A DNA stretch of 14,760 nucleotides from Campylobacterales bacterium (GCA_016937075.1 JAFGWQ010000090.1:1-14760), one strand, 5' to 3'. Shown: positions 1 through 6,987, counted from the stretch's first letter. The notes: generated by a model from the sequence alone, not told the origin. Numbers and translations: made by a program.

Positions 1-636
1 ATATGGATAGAAATAGGCGTGATCTTGGGTGCTAGGCTTGGTTATGTGTTATTTTATGACCCTACATTTTATTATATCTCAAATCCATGGAAAATATTTA
101 GCCCGTTTGATGCAGGCGGTAATTTTGTTGGCATTAGCGGTATGAGTTACCACGGAGCAGTTGTCGGAGCGGTTTTGGCTACATATCTTTATGGTCGCAA
201 ACATCCACAGTATATATTTAAATTGCTTGACATAACAGCGTTGGGTATCCCGGTAGGGTATGTATTTGGCCGTATAGGAAATTTCCTTAATCAAGAGTTG
301 ATAGGCGGCATGACAGATGTATCATGGGGGATTTATGTAGATGGTGTACTTCGTCATCCTTCTCAACTGTATGAAGCATTTTTAGAGGGCATAGTGATAG
401 CAGTTATTCTTTTTTTGATTCGCCACAAAAAGCCATTTGAAGGCGCTATGATAGGTTGGTACGGCATGCTTTATGGAATGATGCGTTTCGTAGTAGAGTT
501 TTTTAGGATGCCTGATGTGCAGCTCGGTTATGTGTGTTGCGGATGGATGAGTATGGGGCAAGTCATGAGTTTGGCTATGATGCTTTTCTTTTTGGGTATA
601 TATTTTGTATTAAAGAAGGTAGGAGGCAGAAGGTAG
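1..636 (+). CDS. lgt: Prolipoprotein diacylglyceryl transferase, 5'-truncated by window edge
   Basis: Inner-membrane enzyme that moves a diacylglyceryl group from phosphatidylglycerol to the lipobox cysteine of prolipoproteins, the first step of lipoprotein maturation. The reading frame is open from base 1, so the N-terminus lies outside the window; the GTG at 19 is internal. Visible Lgt landmarks in order are GARLGYVLFY, the SYHGA segment (histidine codon at 151-153, matching the essential His of E. coli Lgt), the family signature GRIGNFLNQELIG, RHPSQLYEAFLEG and VEFFRMPDVQLG, with hydrophobic spans between. The C-terminus, KKVGGRR, is encoded inside a tandem GAAGGNA heptamer array that also supplies the TAG stop, so the tail may be recent and variable. 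The gene converges on ruvB with about 70 bp between stops. The lipoprotein gene at 1725-2084 would be one substrate of this enzyme. Family identification is secure. Confidence 0.96.
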   Translation: MWIEIGVILGARLGYVLFYDPTFYYISNPWKIFSPFDAGGNFVGISGMSYHGAVVGAVLATYLYGRKHPQYIFKLLDITALGIPVGYVFGRIGNFLNQELIGGMTDVSWGIYVDGVLRHPSQLYEAFLEGIVIAVILFLIRHKKPFEGAMIGWYGMLYGMMRFVVEFFRMPDVQLGYVCCGWMSMGQVMSLAMMLFFLGIYFVLKKVGGRR

Positions 637-670
637 AAGGCAGAAGGGAGAAGGGAGAAGGGAGAAGGGT
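615..670 (+). repeat. Eight-copy GAAGGNA heptanucleotide tandem repeat
   Basis: Eight consecutive 7-bp units in perfect register: GAAGGTA, GGAGGCA, GAAGGTA, GAAGGCA, three of GAAGGGA, then GAAGGGT. The first three units encode the last residues and stop codon of lgt; the other five lie in the lgt-ruvB spacer. Because 7 is not a multiple of 3, gain or loss of a unit upstream of the stop would alter the Lgt tail. Purine-rich on the plus strand throughout. Confidence 0.9.
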
Positions 671-707
671 GGCGCAGGGATGTATTTATTTGTAAACACC
701 CCCTTAA

Positions 708-1724
708 TTATTGTCCGAATAAATCGCTTTGGCTATATGGATTTTGGAGTCTGAAATATTCATAGCTTTTTTGAGTCGCGATTCGTCCTCTGGCGGTTCT
801 CTCGATAAAGCCATTGGCGATGAGATAAGGTTCTATAACGTCTTCTATGGTGCCCTCATCCTCGCTTAGAGCAGCTCCTATAGTACTTAGCCCCATCGGC
901 CTGCCTTTTGCACTCATAAGAAGTTCAAGCAATCTGATATCTTGTTCGTCAAATCCTAAATGATTGACTCCAAGCTCGTCTAAAGCATATTGGGTAGTTT
1001 TGAGCGTGATCTCGCTTTCATCAGCTACTTCAGCAAAATCTCTCACTCTTTTGAGGAGTCTAAGGGCAATTCTGGGAGTCCCTCTGCTTCTTTTGGCTAT
1101 TTCAAAAGCAGATTCCCGTTTGGTATTTTTGCCAAGTTTAACCGCGGCCTGTTCGACGATAAGGGCAAGTTCGTCGGGTGCATAAAATTGCATACGAAAA
1201 TGCATACCGAATCTCTCCCTAAGAGGGTTTGAAAGCATACCCGCTCTAGTGGTAGCCCCAATAAGTGTAAATCTAGGCAAATCAATCTTCACTGATTGGG
1301 CAGCAGGACCTGAACCAATGATAATATCAAGTCTAAAATCCTCCATGGCAGGATAGAGTATCTCTTCAATAGCTGGACTCATACGATGGATCTCGTCTAT
1401 AAAAAGAACATCTCCTTCTTCTATGTTGGTAAGCAATGCAGCCAAATCGCCGGCTTTTTCTATCATTGGAGCTGCCGTAGTTTTTATAGAAGCGTGCATC
1501 TCTAGAGCTATCAAGTTTGCTAATGTGGTTTTGCCTAACCCTGGAGGGCCAAAAAACAAAATATGGTCTAAAGCTTCGAGCCGTTTTTTACTGGCTTCAA
1601 TAAAAACTTGCAGGTTTTTTTTGATCTTCTCTTGACCTATATACTCTTCCCACAATACAGGCCGCAAAGAGACTTCCATATTGGAATCGCTCTCAAATTT
1701 TTCTATTTCTACGATTCGCTGCAT
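708..1724 (-). CDS. ruvB: Holliday junction branch migration DNA helicase RuvB
   Basis: AAA+ motor that forms hexameric rings and, with RuvA, pumps DNA through Holliday junctions during recombination and fork repair. The 338-residue protein has the usual length. Walker A GPPGLGKT lies at residues 59-66, Walker B FIDE at 108-111, sensor 1/ATTRAG around 157-162, the NPLRERFG arginine-finger segment near 167-173, sensor 2 RGTPRIALRLL at 214-224, and a C-terminal winged helix (GRPMGLSTIGAALSED) that binds DNA. The ATG at 1722-1724 directly abuts the TAG of the upstream lipoprotein gene, so it is the last gene of a panB-lipoprotein-ruvB operon, probably translationally coupled. ruvA and ruvC are not in the window. 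Confidence 0.98.
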   Translation of the reverse strand: MQRIVEIEKFESDSNMEVSLRPVLWEEYIGQEKIKKNLQVFIEASKKRLEALDHILFFGPPGLGKTTLANLIALEMHASIKTTAAPMIEKAGDLAALLTNIEEGDVLFIDEIHRMSPAIEEILYPAMEDFRLDIIIGSGPAAQSVKIDLPRFTLIGATTRAGMLSNPLRERFGMHFRMQFYAPDELALIVEQAAVKLGKNTKRESAFEIAKRSRGTPRIALRLLKRVRDFAEVADESEITLKTTQYALDELGVNHLGFDEQDIRLLELLMSAKGRPMGLSTIGAALSEDEGTIEDVIEPYLIANGFIERTARGRIATQKSYEYFRLQNPYSQSDLFGQ

Positions 1725-2084
1725 CTATTTTTTAGTCTTCATAGGTATTGTTTGTTTTGCTTTTGGCTTGATAACGGCTATACGGTTTATTACCGTCCCT
1801 TTTTTAACTAAAGAATTAGCTATTGCACTAGCAAGATATTTTTGTTTTTCAGTAATTGTCGTCCCGGTCAGAAGTATACCGTTTGGAGCGACTTCAGCAT
1901 AAATGTTTGAACCTTCAAGCTCTTTGCAATGATTTAATTTTTTTTCTATATCTCTAGTAAGAAAATTTGTAACCCTGGTTGGGGCCTTTTTTGTAGCAGT
2001 TATTGTACCGTTTGTCGCAGAACATCCGCTTATCAACCATGTTATACTAATTAAAAGTATACTACTAATAAGTGTTTTTCTCAT
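1725..2084 (-). CDS. Small lipoprotein with a BON-like domain
   Basis: A 119-residue predicted lipoprotein. Residues 1-20 form a short basic start and hydrophobic core ending in the lipobox LISGC, with Cys21 as the lipidation site. After a Thr/Lys-rich linker, residues about 41-106 follow the pattern of a BON domain: a first helix (TRDIEKKLNHC), a strand (IYAEVAPNGILLTG), a helix (TEKQKYLASAIANSLV) and a closing strand (VINRIAVIKP). BON domains are thought to bind membranes or other surfaces; this assignment is by pattern only. The tail is Lys-rich. AGGAAAG lies a few bases before the ATG and overlaps the panB stop; the gap to panB is 8 bp and to ruvB zero. Function is unknown, and its place between panB and ruvB suggests operon convenience rather than a shared pathway. 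Confidence 0.8.
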   Translation of the reverse strand: MRKTLISSILLISITWLISGCSATNGTITATKKAPTRVTNFLTRDIEKKLNHCKELEGSNIYAEVAPNGILLTGTTITEKQKYLASAIANSLVKKGTVINRIAVIKPKAKQTIPMKTKK

Positions 2085-2092
2085 CCGCTTTC

Positions 2093-2884
2093 CTAGTATC
2101 TAAAATTTTCATCCGGAAATATTCCACTTCTAACTTCGTGGGCATATTGTTTCACGGCATCTTTGACTTGGTTGCTGCCATTTGCATATTTTTTTACAAA
2201 TTTTGGTACAAATTTTTCAAAAAGCCCAAGCAGATCACTCCATACTAGTACTTGGCCATCTACACCGTTCCCCGCACCTATTCCAATTGTAGGAATGCTC
2301 AGTGTCTTAGTGAGTTTTGTAGCAACTCCAGATTTAACACCTTCCACTATGATCGCAACTGCACCGGCTTCTTGAAGGGCTAACGCATCAGCAATGATAC
2401 TTTGTTCTTCTTCTTCGGTTTTGCCTTTTACGCTATATCCGCCTTCGCTTCTGGCACTTTGAGGTTTCAAGCCGACATGACCGAACACCGCTATAGCATT
2501 ATCCGTAAGGTATCTTACTATGTCAGCTTTTTCTTTACCGCCTTCTATCTTAATTGCATCTGCTAATGTTTCTTGGTAAACTTTGACGGCATTTTTTAGT
2601 GCTTGTTTTTTATCCATATAGCTGCCAAATGGCATATCAACAAGCAAAAAGCTTTTCTTTGCCCCTCTTTGTACTGCTTGTGTATGATAGATCATTTGAT
2701 CAAGCGTAACACTTAGAGTATCAGGCTTGCCGGCAAAACTCATATTAAGGCTATCTCCTATGAGAATTACATCTACGTATTCATCAAATAAAGAGGCAAA
2801 TAAAGCATCATATGCAGTTATCATTACGATATTTTGATTGCCCTTCATGGATTGAAGAGTTTTGAGTGTAACTTTTTTATTCAA
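2093..2884 (-). CDS. panB: 3-methyl-2-oxobutanoate hydroxymethyltransferase
   Basis: Transfers a hydroxymethyl group from 5,10-methylene-tetrahydrofolate to 2-oxoisovalerate to give ketopantoate, the first committed step of pantothenate and coenzyme A synthesis in the cytoplasm. The 263-residue length is standard for this decameric TIM-barrel family. Motifs seen are MITAYDALFASLFDE (21-35), LIGDSLNM with metal ligand Asp44, LVDMPFGSY with Asp83, KIEGG with Lys112 and Glu114, VFGHVGLKPQS (133-143), the catalytic-type Glu181, and IGIGAGNGVDGQVLVW (200-215). The start is TTG at 2882-2884, preceded by AAGGGAT at suitable spacing; no better in-frame ATG lies nearby. First gene of the minus-strand operon leading to ruvB, divergent from trpA across a 138-bp spacer. 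Confidence 0.97.
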   Translation of the reverse strand: MNKKVTLKTLQSMKGNQNIVMITAYDALFASLFDEYVDVILIGDSLNMSFAGKPDTLSVTLDQMIYHTQAVQRGAKKSFLLVDMPFGSYMDKKQALKNAVKVYQETLADAIKIEGGKEKADIVRYLTDNAIAVFGHVGLKPQSARSEGGYSVKGKTEEEEQSIIADALALQEAGAVAIIVEGVKSGVATKLTKTLSIPTIGIGAGNGVDGQVLVWSDLLGLFEKFVPKFVKKYANGSNQVKDAVKQYAHEVRSGIFPDENFRY

Positions 2885-2904
2885 AGATATCCCTTTTGTA
2901 TTTT

Positions 2905-2910
2905 ATTATC
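2905..2910 (-). promoter_or_regulatory. Candidate -10 box of the panB operon
   Basis: GATAAT on the minus strand, preceded by TGC so that it forms an extended TGnGATAAT element, 20 bp upstream of the panB TTG. No convincing -35 box is visible, which is common in Campylobacterota. Inferred from sequence only. Confidence 0.45.
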
Positions 2911-2983
2911 GCATCAAGTAATTACCTAAAGCTTCGATATTTACATCACACGTTCATTTAGACTCTATTTTATCAAAAAAAAG

Positions 2984-2989
2984 TATAAT
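2984..2989 (+). promoter_or_regulatory. Candidate -10 box for trpA
   Basis: A perfect TATAAT, 33 bp upstream of the trpA start and preceded by an A-rich stretch. No recognisable -35 hexamer, Trp-type operator or leader peptide was seen in the 138-bp panB-trpA spacer. Confidence 0.5.
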
Positions 2990-3022
2990 ATCATCATTGA
3001 TTTCATACACAAAAGAGAAAAA

Positions 3023-3763
3023 TTGAAAAATTTAGTCGCGTATATTACTACAGGATTTCCATCGCTTGAATTTACAATTGATGCAGCACATACTTTGCAT
3101 GAAGCAGGAGTCGACAGTTTGGAGCTCGGTGTTCCGTTTTCCGATCCTGTAGCCGATGGACCTATTATTGAGTATGCAAATCTACTTTCACTCAAAAATG
3201 GCTTTAAGATAGATCAACTGTTTGATCTATCCAGGCAGATCGCTCCCGTGATCGATACTTTATGGATGGGTTACTTTAACTCATTTTATCATAAAGGTTT
3301 TGACACTTTTATAGCCGAGGCCAAACGATCGGGTTTGAGCGGATTTATCATCCCTGATCTGCCGTATGAAGAGGCAGCACCGTATCAAAAGCTAATGAGA
3401 GAAAATAGCATGACACTTATTGACTTTATTGCGCCTACTGATACTCCCGAGCGTATAGCCATGATATCTAAAAATGCTCAGAAATTTATTTATTTGGTTG
3501 CATATGCCGGAATCACAGGAAGCGGGAAAGCAGAATCGCTTGATGACATAATATCAAATATTCGTATGCATACCGACACACCGATTTATGTAGGTTTCGG
3601 TGTGGATGAGAATACTGCCAAAGATAAAGCTAAGGGCGTAGATGGAGTGATAGTAGGTTCTGCATTAGTCAAAGTGCTTTTAGATGAACATCTGAGCAAT
3701 AAAGAAAAACTAACCAAAATCGGTCAGATCGCTAAAAATATAAAAGAGAAGATAAACGAATAA
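3023..3763 (+). CDS. trpA: Tryptophan synthase alpha chain
   Basis: Cleaves indole-3-glycerol phosphate to indole and glyceraldehyde 3-phosphate; the indole is tunnelled to TrpB in the alpha2-beta2 complex. The 246-residue protein is a TIM barrel of usual length. The segment LELGVPFSDPVADGP carries the two catalytic acids (Glu34 and Asp45 here, equivalent to E. coli Glu49 and Asp60). FIIPDLPYEEA, LIDFIAPTDTPER, YAGITGSG, VGFGVDE and VDGVIVGSALVK are the later strands and the phosphate-binding loops. The start is TTG; no upstream in-frame ATG exists, AAGAG lies just upstream, and the protein begins exactly where the family does. trpB is not adjacent, so the trp genes appear to be dispersed or at least split here. 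A G8 run and a hairpin follow the stop. Confidence 0.97.
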   Translation: MKNLVAYITTGFPSLEFTIDAAHTLHEAGVDSLELGVPFSDPVADGPIIEYANLLSLKNGFKIDQLFDLSRQIAPVIDTLWMGYFNSFYHKGFDTFIAEAKRSGLSGFIIPDLPYEEAAPYQKLMRENSMTLIDFIAPTDTPERIAMISKNAQKFIYLVAYAGITGSGKAESLDDIISNIRMHTDTPIYVGFGVDENTAKDKAKGVDGVIVGSALVKVLLDEHLSNKEKLTKIGQIAKNIKEKINE

Positions 3764-3771
3764 GGGGGGGG
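3764..3771 (+). repeat. Poly-G tract of eight, directly after trpA stop
   Basis: Eight consecutive G start at the base after the trpA TAA. Homopolymeric G tracts of this length are slippage-prone phase-variation switches in Campylobacter and Helicobacter, but this one lies outside any reading frame, between the stop and a hairpin. Confidence 0.9.
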
Positions 3772-3774
3772 TGC

Positions 3775-3798
3775 TGATTAGGCAAGAAAGCCTAGTCA
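3775..3798. terminator. Candidate bidirectional hairpin between trpA and the 145-residue membrane protein gene
   Basis: TGATTAGGC and GCCTAGTCA form a 9-bp stem (one G-T pair) around an AAGAAA loop, between two convergent genes. There is no clean T-run immediately after either arm, so it is at best a weak intrinsic terminator or an mRNA 3'-end stabiliser. Confidence 0.45.
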
Positions 3799-3809
3799 AC
3801 AGTAGAAAA

Positions 3810-4247
3810 TTATTTTATATCTTTATCGAGATTGTCTTTGATGGCAAATAACAAAAATATAACCAAAGCACCCATCACTACAGTTACAATCTCTTGAAAC
3901 ATACTACTAAGCCCGGCAAAAAAACCGACATTTGCCATATCTGACAAGCCTCCAATGACAGCAGCTACCAAACCAACTACTACAAAGATAGTTACGACTA
4001 CTTCTCCAAAACCAAGTACTACTTCTCTTACTTGATGAGTGATGGGTTCAAAAAAACCTACAGTTTTTTCTGTGGCATTAGTTAATGTTTCAGTGAAATG
4101 TACTCTCGCTTCGTTTGCGTCATGAGCAAATTCTTCGATTTTTTCTTTTGCTGAAGCAGTAGCTTTCTTGGCTTTAGCTCCAAGTTCATCTGCTCCTTCT
4201 TTTAATTCTTCTTTAAGTTCGTTTGCTTTATCTTTGATATCCGACAT
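3810..4247 (-). CDS. Helical membrane protein of unknown function (Lys/Glu-rich N-terminus, two membrane spans)
   Basis: A 145-residue protein I do not recognise as a named family. Residues 1-75 are highly charged and predicted helical (MSDIKDKANELKEELKEGAD, then ELGAKAKKATASAKEKIEEF), resembling an amphipathic or coiled-coil stalk. Residues about 79-101 (VVVTIFVVVGLVAAVIGG) and 117-136 (IVTVVMGALVIFLLFAI) are two clear membrane spans with a short Gly/Asn loop between. The tail KDNLDKDIK is polar. The N-terminal half shares the KAKKATASAK style of the 200-residue repeat protein encoded 20 bp upstream on the same strand, so the two look like a soluble/membrane pair made from one operon. GGATAGAAG precedes the ATG. 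Possible role in envelope or stress protection is conjecture. Confidence 0.8.
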   Translation of the reverse strand: MSDIKDKANELKEELKEGADELGAKAKKATASAKEKIEEFAHDANEARVHFTETLTNATEKTVGFFEPITHQVREVVLGFGEVVVTIFVVVGLVAAVIGGLSDMANVGFFAGLSSMFQEIVTVVMGALVIFLLFAIKDNLDKDIK

Positions 4248-4267
4248 CTTCTATCCTTATGATTTTT

Positions 4268-4870
4268 TTATGCTTTTGTTGTTTTTGAAGCTGTAGCGCT
4301 GCTGGTAGCTTTTTTGGCTGTTGCACTTGCAGTCTTTTTGGCTGTTGCACTTGCAGTCTTTTTGGCTGTTGCACTTGCAGTCTTTTTGGCTGTGGCAGTA
4401 GCTTTCTTAGCTTTGGCTTTTGCTTCCTCGGCCAATTCGTTCAGCTCATCTAAGCCTTCATTGGCTGCGGCTTTAGCCTTTTTTGCTACACTGCTTGCAG
4501 TCTTTTTGGCTGCGGCAGTAGCTTTTCTAGCTTTAACTTTTGCTTCCTCTGCCAATTCATTCAACTCCTCAATGCCTTCATCTGCTGCGGCTTTAACTTT
4601 TTTAGCTGTTGCACTTGCAGTCTTTTTGGCCGTGGCAGTAGCTTTTCTCGCTTTAACTTTTGCTTCCTCGGCCAACTTGTTCAACTCTTCTATGCCTTCT
4701 TCTGCAGCAGCCTTAGCCTTTTGAGCCAATTCGCCTAACTCCTCCATGCTCTCATCGGCTGCTTTTTTAGCCTTTTTGCCAAGTTCTGTAGCATTTTTTT
4801 CAAGATCTTTTGCTACTCCCGCGGTACTCTTTTCAGCTTTTCCAAATATTTTTTTAATAAAACCAAACAT
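4268..4870 (-). CDS. Ala/Lys/Glu-rich tandem-repeat helical protein
   Basis: A 200-residue low-complexity protein with no recognised enzyme motif. Residues 1-50 start MFGFIKKIFGKAEKS, a possible amphipathic membrane-surface helix. Residues 51-90, 91-130 and 131-170 are three 40-residue repeats, each running from KAKAAAEEG through an acidic helix (ELNELAEEAK) to a basic segment (KATATAKKTASATAK). Residues from about 162 to 188 carry 8-residue repeats KKTASATA, ending in a Thr/Ser/Lys tail. The composition recalls group 3 LEA proteins in the acidic helices and histone H1-like tails in the basic parts; this is resemblance, not homology. GGAGTGTTACA precedes the ATG. The 24-bp and 120-bp DNA repeats make length change by slippage likely. 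It is the first gene of a two-gene unit with the membrane protein downstream. The plus-strand frame across it is only a shadow. Confidence 0.85.
   Translation of the reverse strand: MFGFIKKIFGKAEKSTAGVAKDLEKNATELGKKAKKAADESMEELGELAQKAKAAAEEGIEELNKLAEEAKVKARKATATAKKTASATAKKVKAAADEGIEELNELAEEAKVKARKATAAAKKTASSVAKKAKAAANEGLDELNELAEEAKAKAKKATATAKKTASATAKKTASATAKKTASATAKKATSSATASKTTKA
4316..4396. repeat. 24-bp tandem repeat, about three copies, inside the Ala/Lys-rich gene
   Basis: On the plus strand the unit GCAGTCTTTTTGGCTGTTGC plus ACTT recurs almost unchanged three times, then fades into a diverged copy. It encodes KKTASATA on the minus strand. Near-identity at DNA level suggests recent expansion. 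Confidence 0.85.
4389..4720. repeat. 120-bp coding repeat, three copies
   Basis: Three tandem 120-bp units encode the 40-residue repeats at residues 51-90, 91-130 and 131-170 of the minus-strand protein. They differ at scattered, often synonymous positions, so they are older than the 24-bp repeat. Confidence 0.8.
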
Positions 4871-4920
4871 TGTAACACTCCTTTGGTGTGCAGTTTAATT
4901 ACCAAGTGCGATAATAACGA

Positions 4921-4926
4921 TTATAA
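4921..4926 (-). promoter_or_regulatory. Candidate extended -10 box for the Ala/Lys-rich gene pair
   Basis: TATAAT on the minus strand preceded by TGT (TGnTATAAT), about 50 bp upstream of the ATG at 4870. No clear -35. It would give a leader of roughly 44 nt. Confidence 0.45.
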
Positions 4927-5005
4927 CATAAATTCCACAAATATATCTTTATAAATTACACGTCATAATTATTTTTCTCAATGCAACCTTTTAGCGACCA
5001 TTTGG

Positions 5006-5011
5006 TACAAT
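5006..5011 (+). promoter_or_regulatory. Candidate extended -10 box for hemB
   Basis: TACAAT preceded by TGG (TGnTACAAT), 31 bp before the hemB ATG. It overlaps the inverted repeat ATATT-CC-AATAT (5010-5021), which sits where transcription would start and could be an operator. AAAGAGG follows as ribosome binding site. Confidence 0.45.
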
Positions 5012-5042
5012 ATTCCAATATGATTTAAAGAGGTTTATTATT

Positions 5043-6020
5043 ATGTTTGCACGATTTAGAAGAAACCGCATGCACCCGGTACTAAGAGAGATGTTGGCTG
5101 AAACTCATTTGCGGGTAGAGGATTTTATCTATCCATTGTTTATTCGTAGCGGGAACGGCATCAAAAAAGAGATAAACTCTATGCCGGGCGTATTTCAGAT
5201 GAGCATAGACGAGGCCATTAAGGAGTGCGGTGAACTTCAAAAGCTAGGACTTAATGCGGTTATTCTTTTTGGTATACCGGATGTAAAAGATAGCGTAGGA
5301 AGTGATGCAATGTGTGAGCATGGTATCATGGCAGAGAGTATCCGTGCTATCAAAAGTGCATATCCGGATATGTTTGTTATAACCGATCTTTGTTTTTGTG
5401 AATATACCGACCATGGACATTGCGGAGTACTTGATCCTCATACTCAATCTGTAGATAATGATATAACACTCAATAATCTTGCACTTCAAGCAGTAGTCCA
5501 TGCTAAAGCAGGAGTAGATATGATAGCGCCTAGCGGTATGATGGACGGCATGATAACAGCTATCAGAGGCGGGCTTGATAATGCAGGATTTGTAAACCTG
5601 CCTATCATGAGCTATAGCACCAAATTTGCTTCGGCATACTATGGGCCGTTTCGTGATGTAGCCGAATCTGCTCCTAGTTTTGGGGATAGACGAACATATC
5701 AGATGAATCCAGCCAATCGTCGAGAAGCTATAAATGAGAGCATAGAAGATGAAAAGGAAGGCGCCGATATACTTATGGTAAAACCAGCGCTTGCTTATTT
5801 GGATATTATCCGAGATGTTAAAGAGCATACTTCAAAACCGCTTGCTGCATACAATGTAAGCGGGGAATATGCAATGCTAAAAGCAGCTGCAAAAGCAGGT
5901 GTTATAGATTATGATAGAGTGATGATGGAAACATTGCTTGGCATGAAAAGAGCAGGGGCTGATATAATCATCACTTATCATGCCAAAGAAGCTGCTATTC
6001 TTCTAAAGCAAGGTGCATGA
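5043..6020 (+). CDS. hemB: Porphobilinogen synthase (delta-aminolevulinic acid dehydratase)
   Basis: Condenses two 5-aminolevulinate molecules to porphobilinogen, the second common step of haem synthesis. The protein has 325 residues, normal for this TIM-barrel octamer. FIYPLFIRSGNGIKKEI (28-44) is the family N-terminal region. DLCFCEYTDHGHCGVL (115-130) holds the three cysteines Cys117, Cys119 and Cys127 of the zinc-dependent type. The two Schiff-base lysines are Lys194 in YSTKFASAYYGPFR and Lys247 in ILMVKPAL. PSFGDRRTYQMNPANRREA and YNVSGEYAMLKAAA are further signatures. ATG with AAAGAGG upstream. argF begins 44 bp after the stop in the same direction, opening the run hemB-argF-hemN-FeS protein. 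Confidence 0.98.
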   Translation: MFARFRRNRMHPVLREMLAETHLRVEDFIYPLFIRSGNGIKKEINSMPGVFQMSIDEAIKECGELQKLGLNAVILFGIPDVKDSVGSDAMCEHGIMAESIRAIKSAYPDMFVITDLCFCEYTDHGHCGVLDPHTQSVDNDITLNNLALQAVVHAKAGVDMIAPSGMMDGMITAIRGGLDNAGFVNLPIMSYSTKFASAYYGPFRDVAESAPSFGDRRTYQMNPANRREAINESIEDEKEGADILMVKPALAYLDIIRDVKEHTSKPLAAYNVSGEYAMLKAAAKAGVIDYDRVMMETLLGMKRAGADIIITYHAKEAAILLKQGA

Positions 6021-6063
6021 AATTTATGATAGAATCTTGTTTTTACTTTCCAAGGATAGGCAT

Positions 6064-6987
6064 ATGAGACACTTTTTGAGTATAAAAGATTTTAGTCGTG
6101 ACGAGTTGCTAGAGATGATATCTCTAGCCAAAAAGATAAAAGAACAGACCAAGAAAAAACAGTTTGTACCGTATCTTGAGCATCAAACATTGGGTATGAT
6201 ATTTGAGAAAAGTTCTACACGTACAAGAGTGAGCTTTGAGACGGGAATCTATCAGCTTGGAGGAATTGGGCTGTTTTTGTCCAGTAATGATATACAGTTA
6301 GGCCGCGGTGAACCTATGAAAGATACTGCCAGAGTCATTTCTCGTATGGTAGATATGGTGATGATCCGCACGTTTGAGCAAAGCCGTCTCGATGAGTTTA
6401 GTGCCTATTCGCAAGTACCTATCATAAATGGACTCAGTAATGAATATCATCCCGTACAGATCATGACAGATTATTTCACGCTTTTAGAGCTAGGATTTAA
6501 CAATCCTGTAGTGGCTTATATCGGAGATGGCAATAATATAGCTCATTCATGGTTGATGTTGGCATCAAAGCTCGGACTTGAACTTAGAATCGCTACACCT
6601 GTGGGCTATGAGTGTCAGCAAGGTATAGTGGATGAAGCTTTAGGCTTTGCCAAAATCAGCGGTGCAAAAATAACATTTTCAAACGATCCCAAAATTGCAG
6701 TTGAAGGTGTAGACGTAGTCATAACCGATACATGGATATCCATGGGACAAGAGAACGAAAAAGAGACCAAACTCAAAGCTTTTGATGGCTATATGGTAAA
6801 TGATACCATGATGAGTTTGGCAAAACCGAGTGCAGTATTTATGCATTGTTTGCCTGCATATAGGGGATATGAAGTGAGCGAAGAGGTATTTGAAGCACAT
6901 AGCCAGACGATCTTTTTGGAAGCTGAAAATAGATTGCATACACAAAAAGGGATCATGGTGTGGCTTGATAATCACCGAAATGATTAA
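6064..6987 (+). CDS. argF: Ornithine carbamoyltransferase
   Basis: Transfers the carbamoyl group of carbamoyl phosphate to ornithine, making citrulline for arginine synthesis. The start is taken at the ATG at 6064, because AAGGATAGG precedes it and MRHFLSIKDFSRDEL matches family N-termini; the frame is open upstream but the extra residues are not OTC-like. The product has 307 residues. Carbamoyl phosphate motif STRTR is at 51-55, GRGEPMKDTARV at 80-91, HPVQ (usually HPCQ/HPTQ) at 129-132, the ornithine-binding DTWISMGQE around 222-230, and HCLPAYRGYEV at 261-271 with the catalytic Cys262. Together these favour OTC over aspartate or acetylornithine transcarbamoylases. A degenerate heptamer array follows the stop. 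Confidence 0.96.
   Translation: MRHFLSIKDFSRDELLEMISLAKKIKEQTKKKQFVPYLEHQTLGMIFEKSSTRTRVSFETGIYQLGGIGLFLSSNDIQLGRGEPMKDTARVISRMVDMVMIRTFEQSRLDEFSAYSQVPIINGLSNEYHPVQIMTDYFTLLELGFNNPVVAYIGDGNNIAHSWLMLASKLGLELRIATPVGYECQQGIVDEALGFAKISGAKITFSNDPKIAVEGVDVVITDTWISMGQENEKETKLKAFDGYMVNDTMMSLAKPSAVFMHCLPAYRGYEVSEEVFEAHSQTIFLEAENRLHTQKGIMVWLDNHRND

Noticed and set aside
637..707. Terminator between lgt and ruvB (GGGATGT ... ACACCCC)
   Set aside because: The stem has a mismatch, a 12-nt loop and no T-run on either strand; too weak to list.
4314..4724. Long plus-strand open frame of 136 codons, Ala/Val/Phe-rich
   Set aside because: It is the complement of the Ala/Lys repeat gene on the minus strand; the repetitive composition keeps it open. 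The minus-strand gene has a ribosome binding site and promoter, this frame has neither.
5244..5828. Minus-strand open frame of 194 codons
   Set aside because: It lies wholly within hemB, whose product has all catalytic residues; the antisense translation resembles no protein family.
6013..6063. N-terminal extension of argF from the ATG at 6013
   Set aside because: It overlaps the hemB stop, has no ribosome binding site, and its residues do not resemble OTC. The ATG at 6064 has AAGGATAGG and begins like the family.
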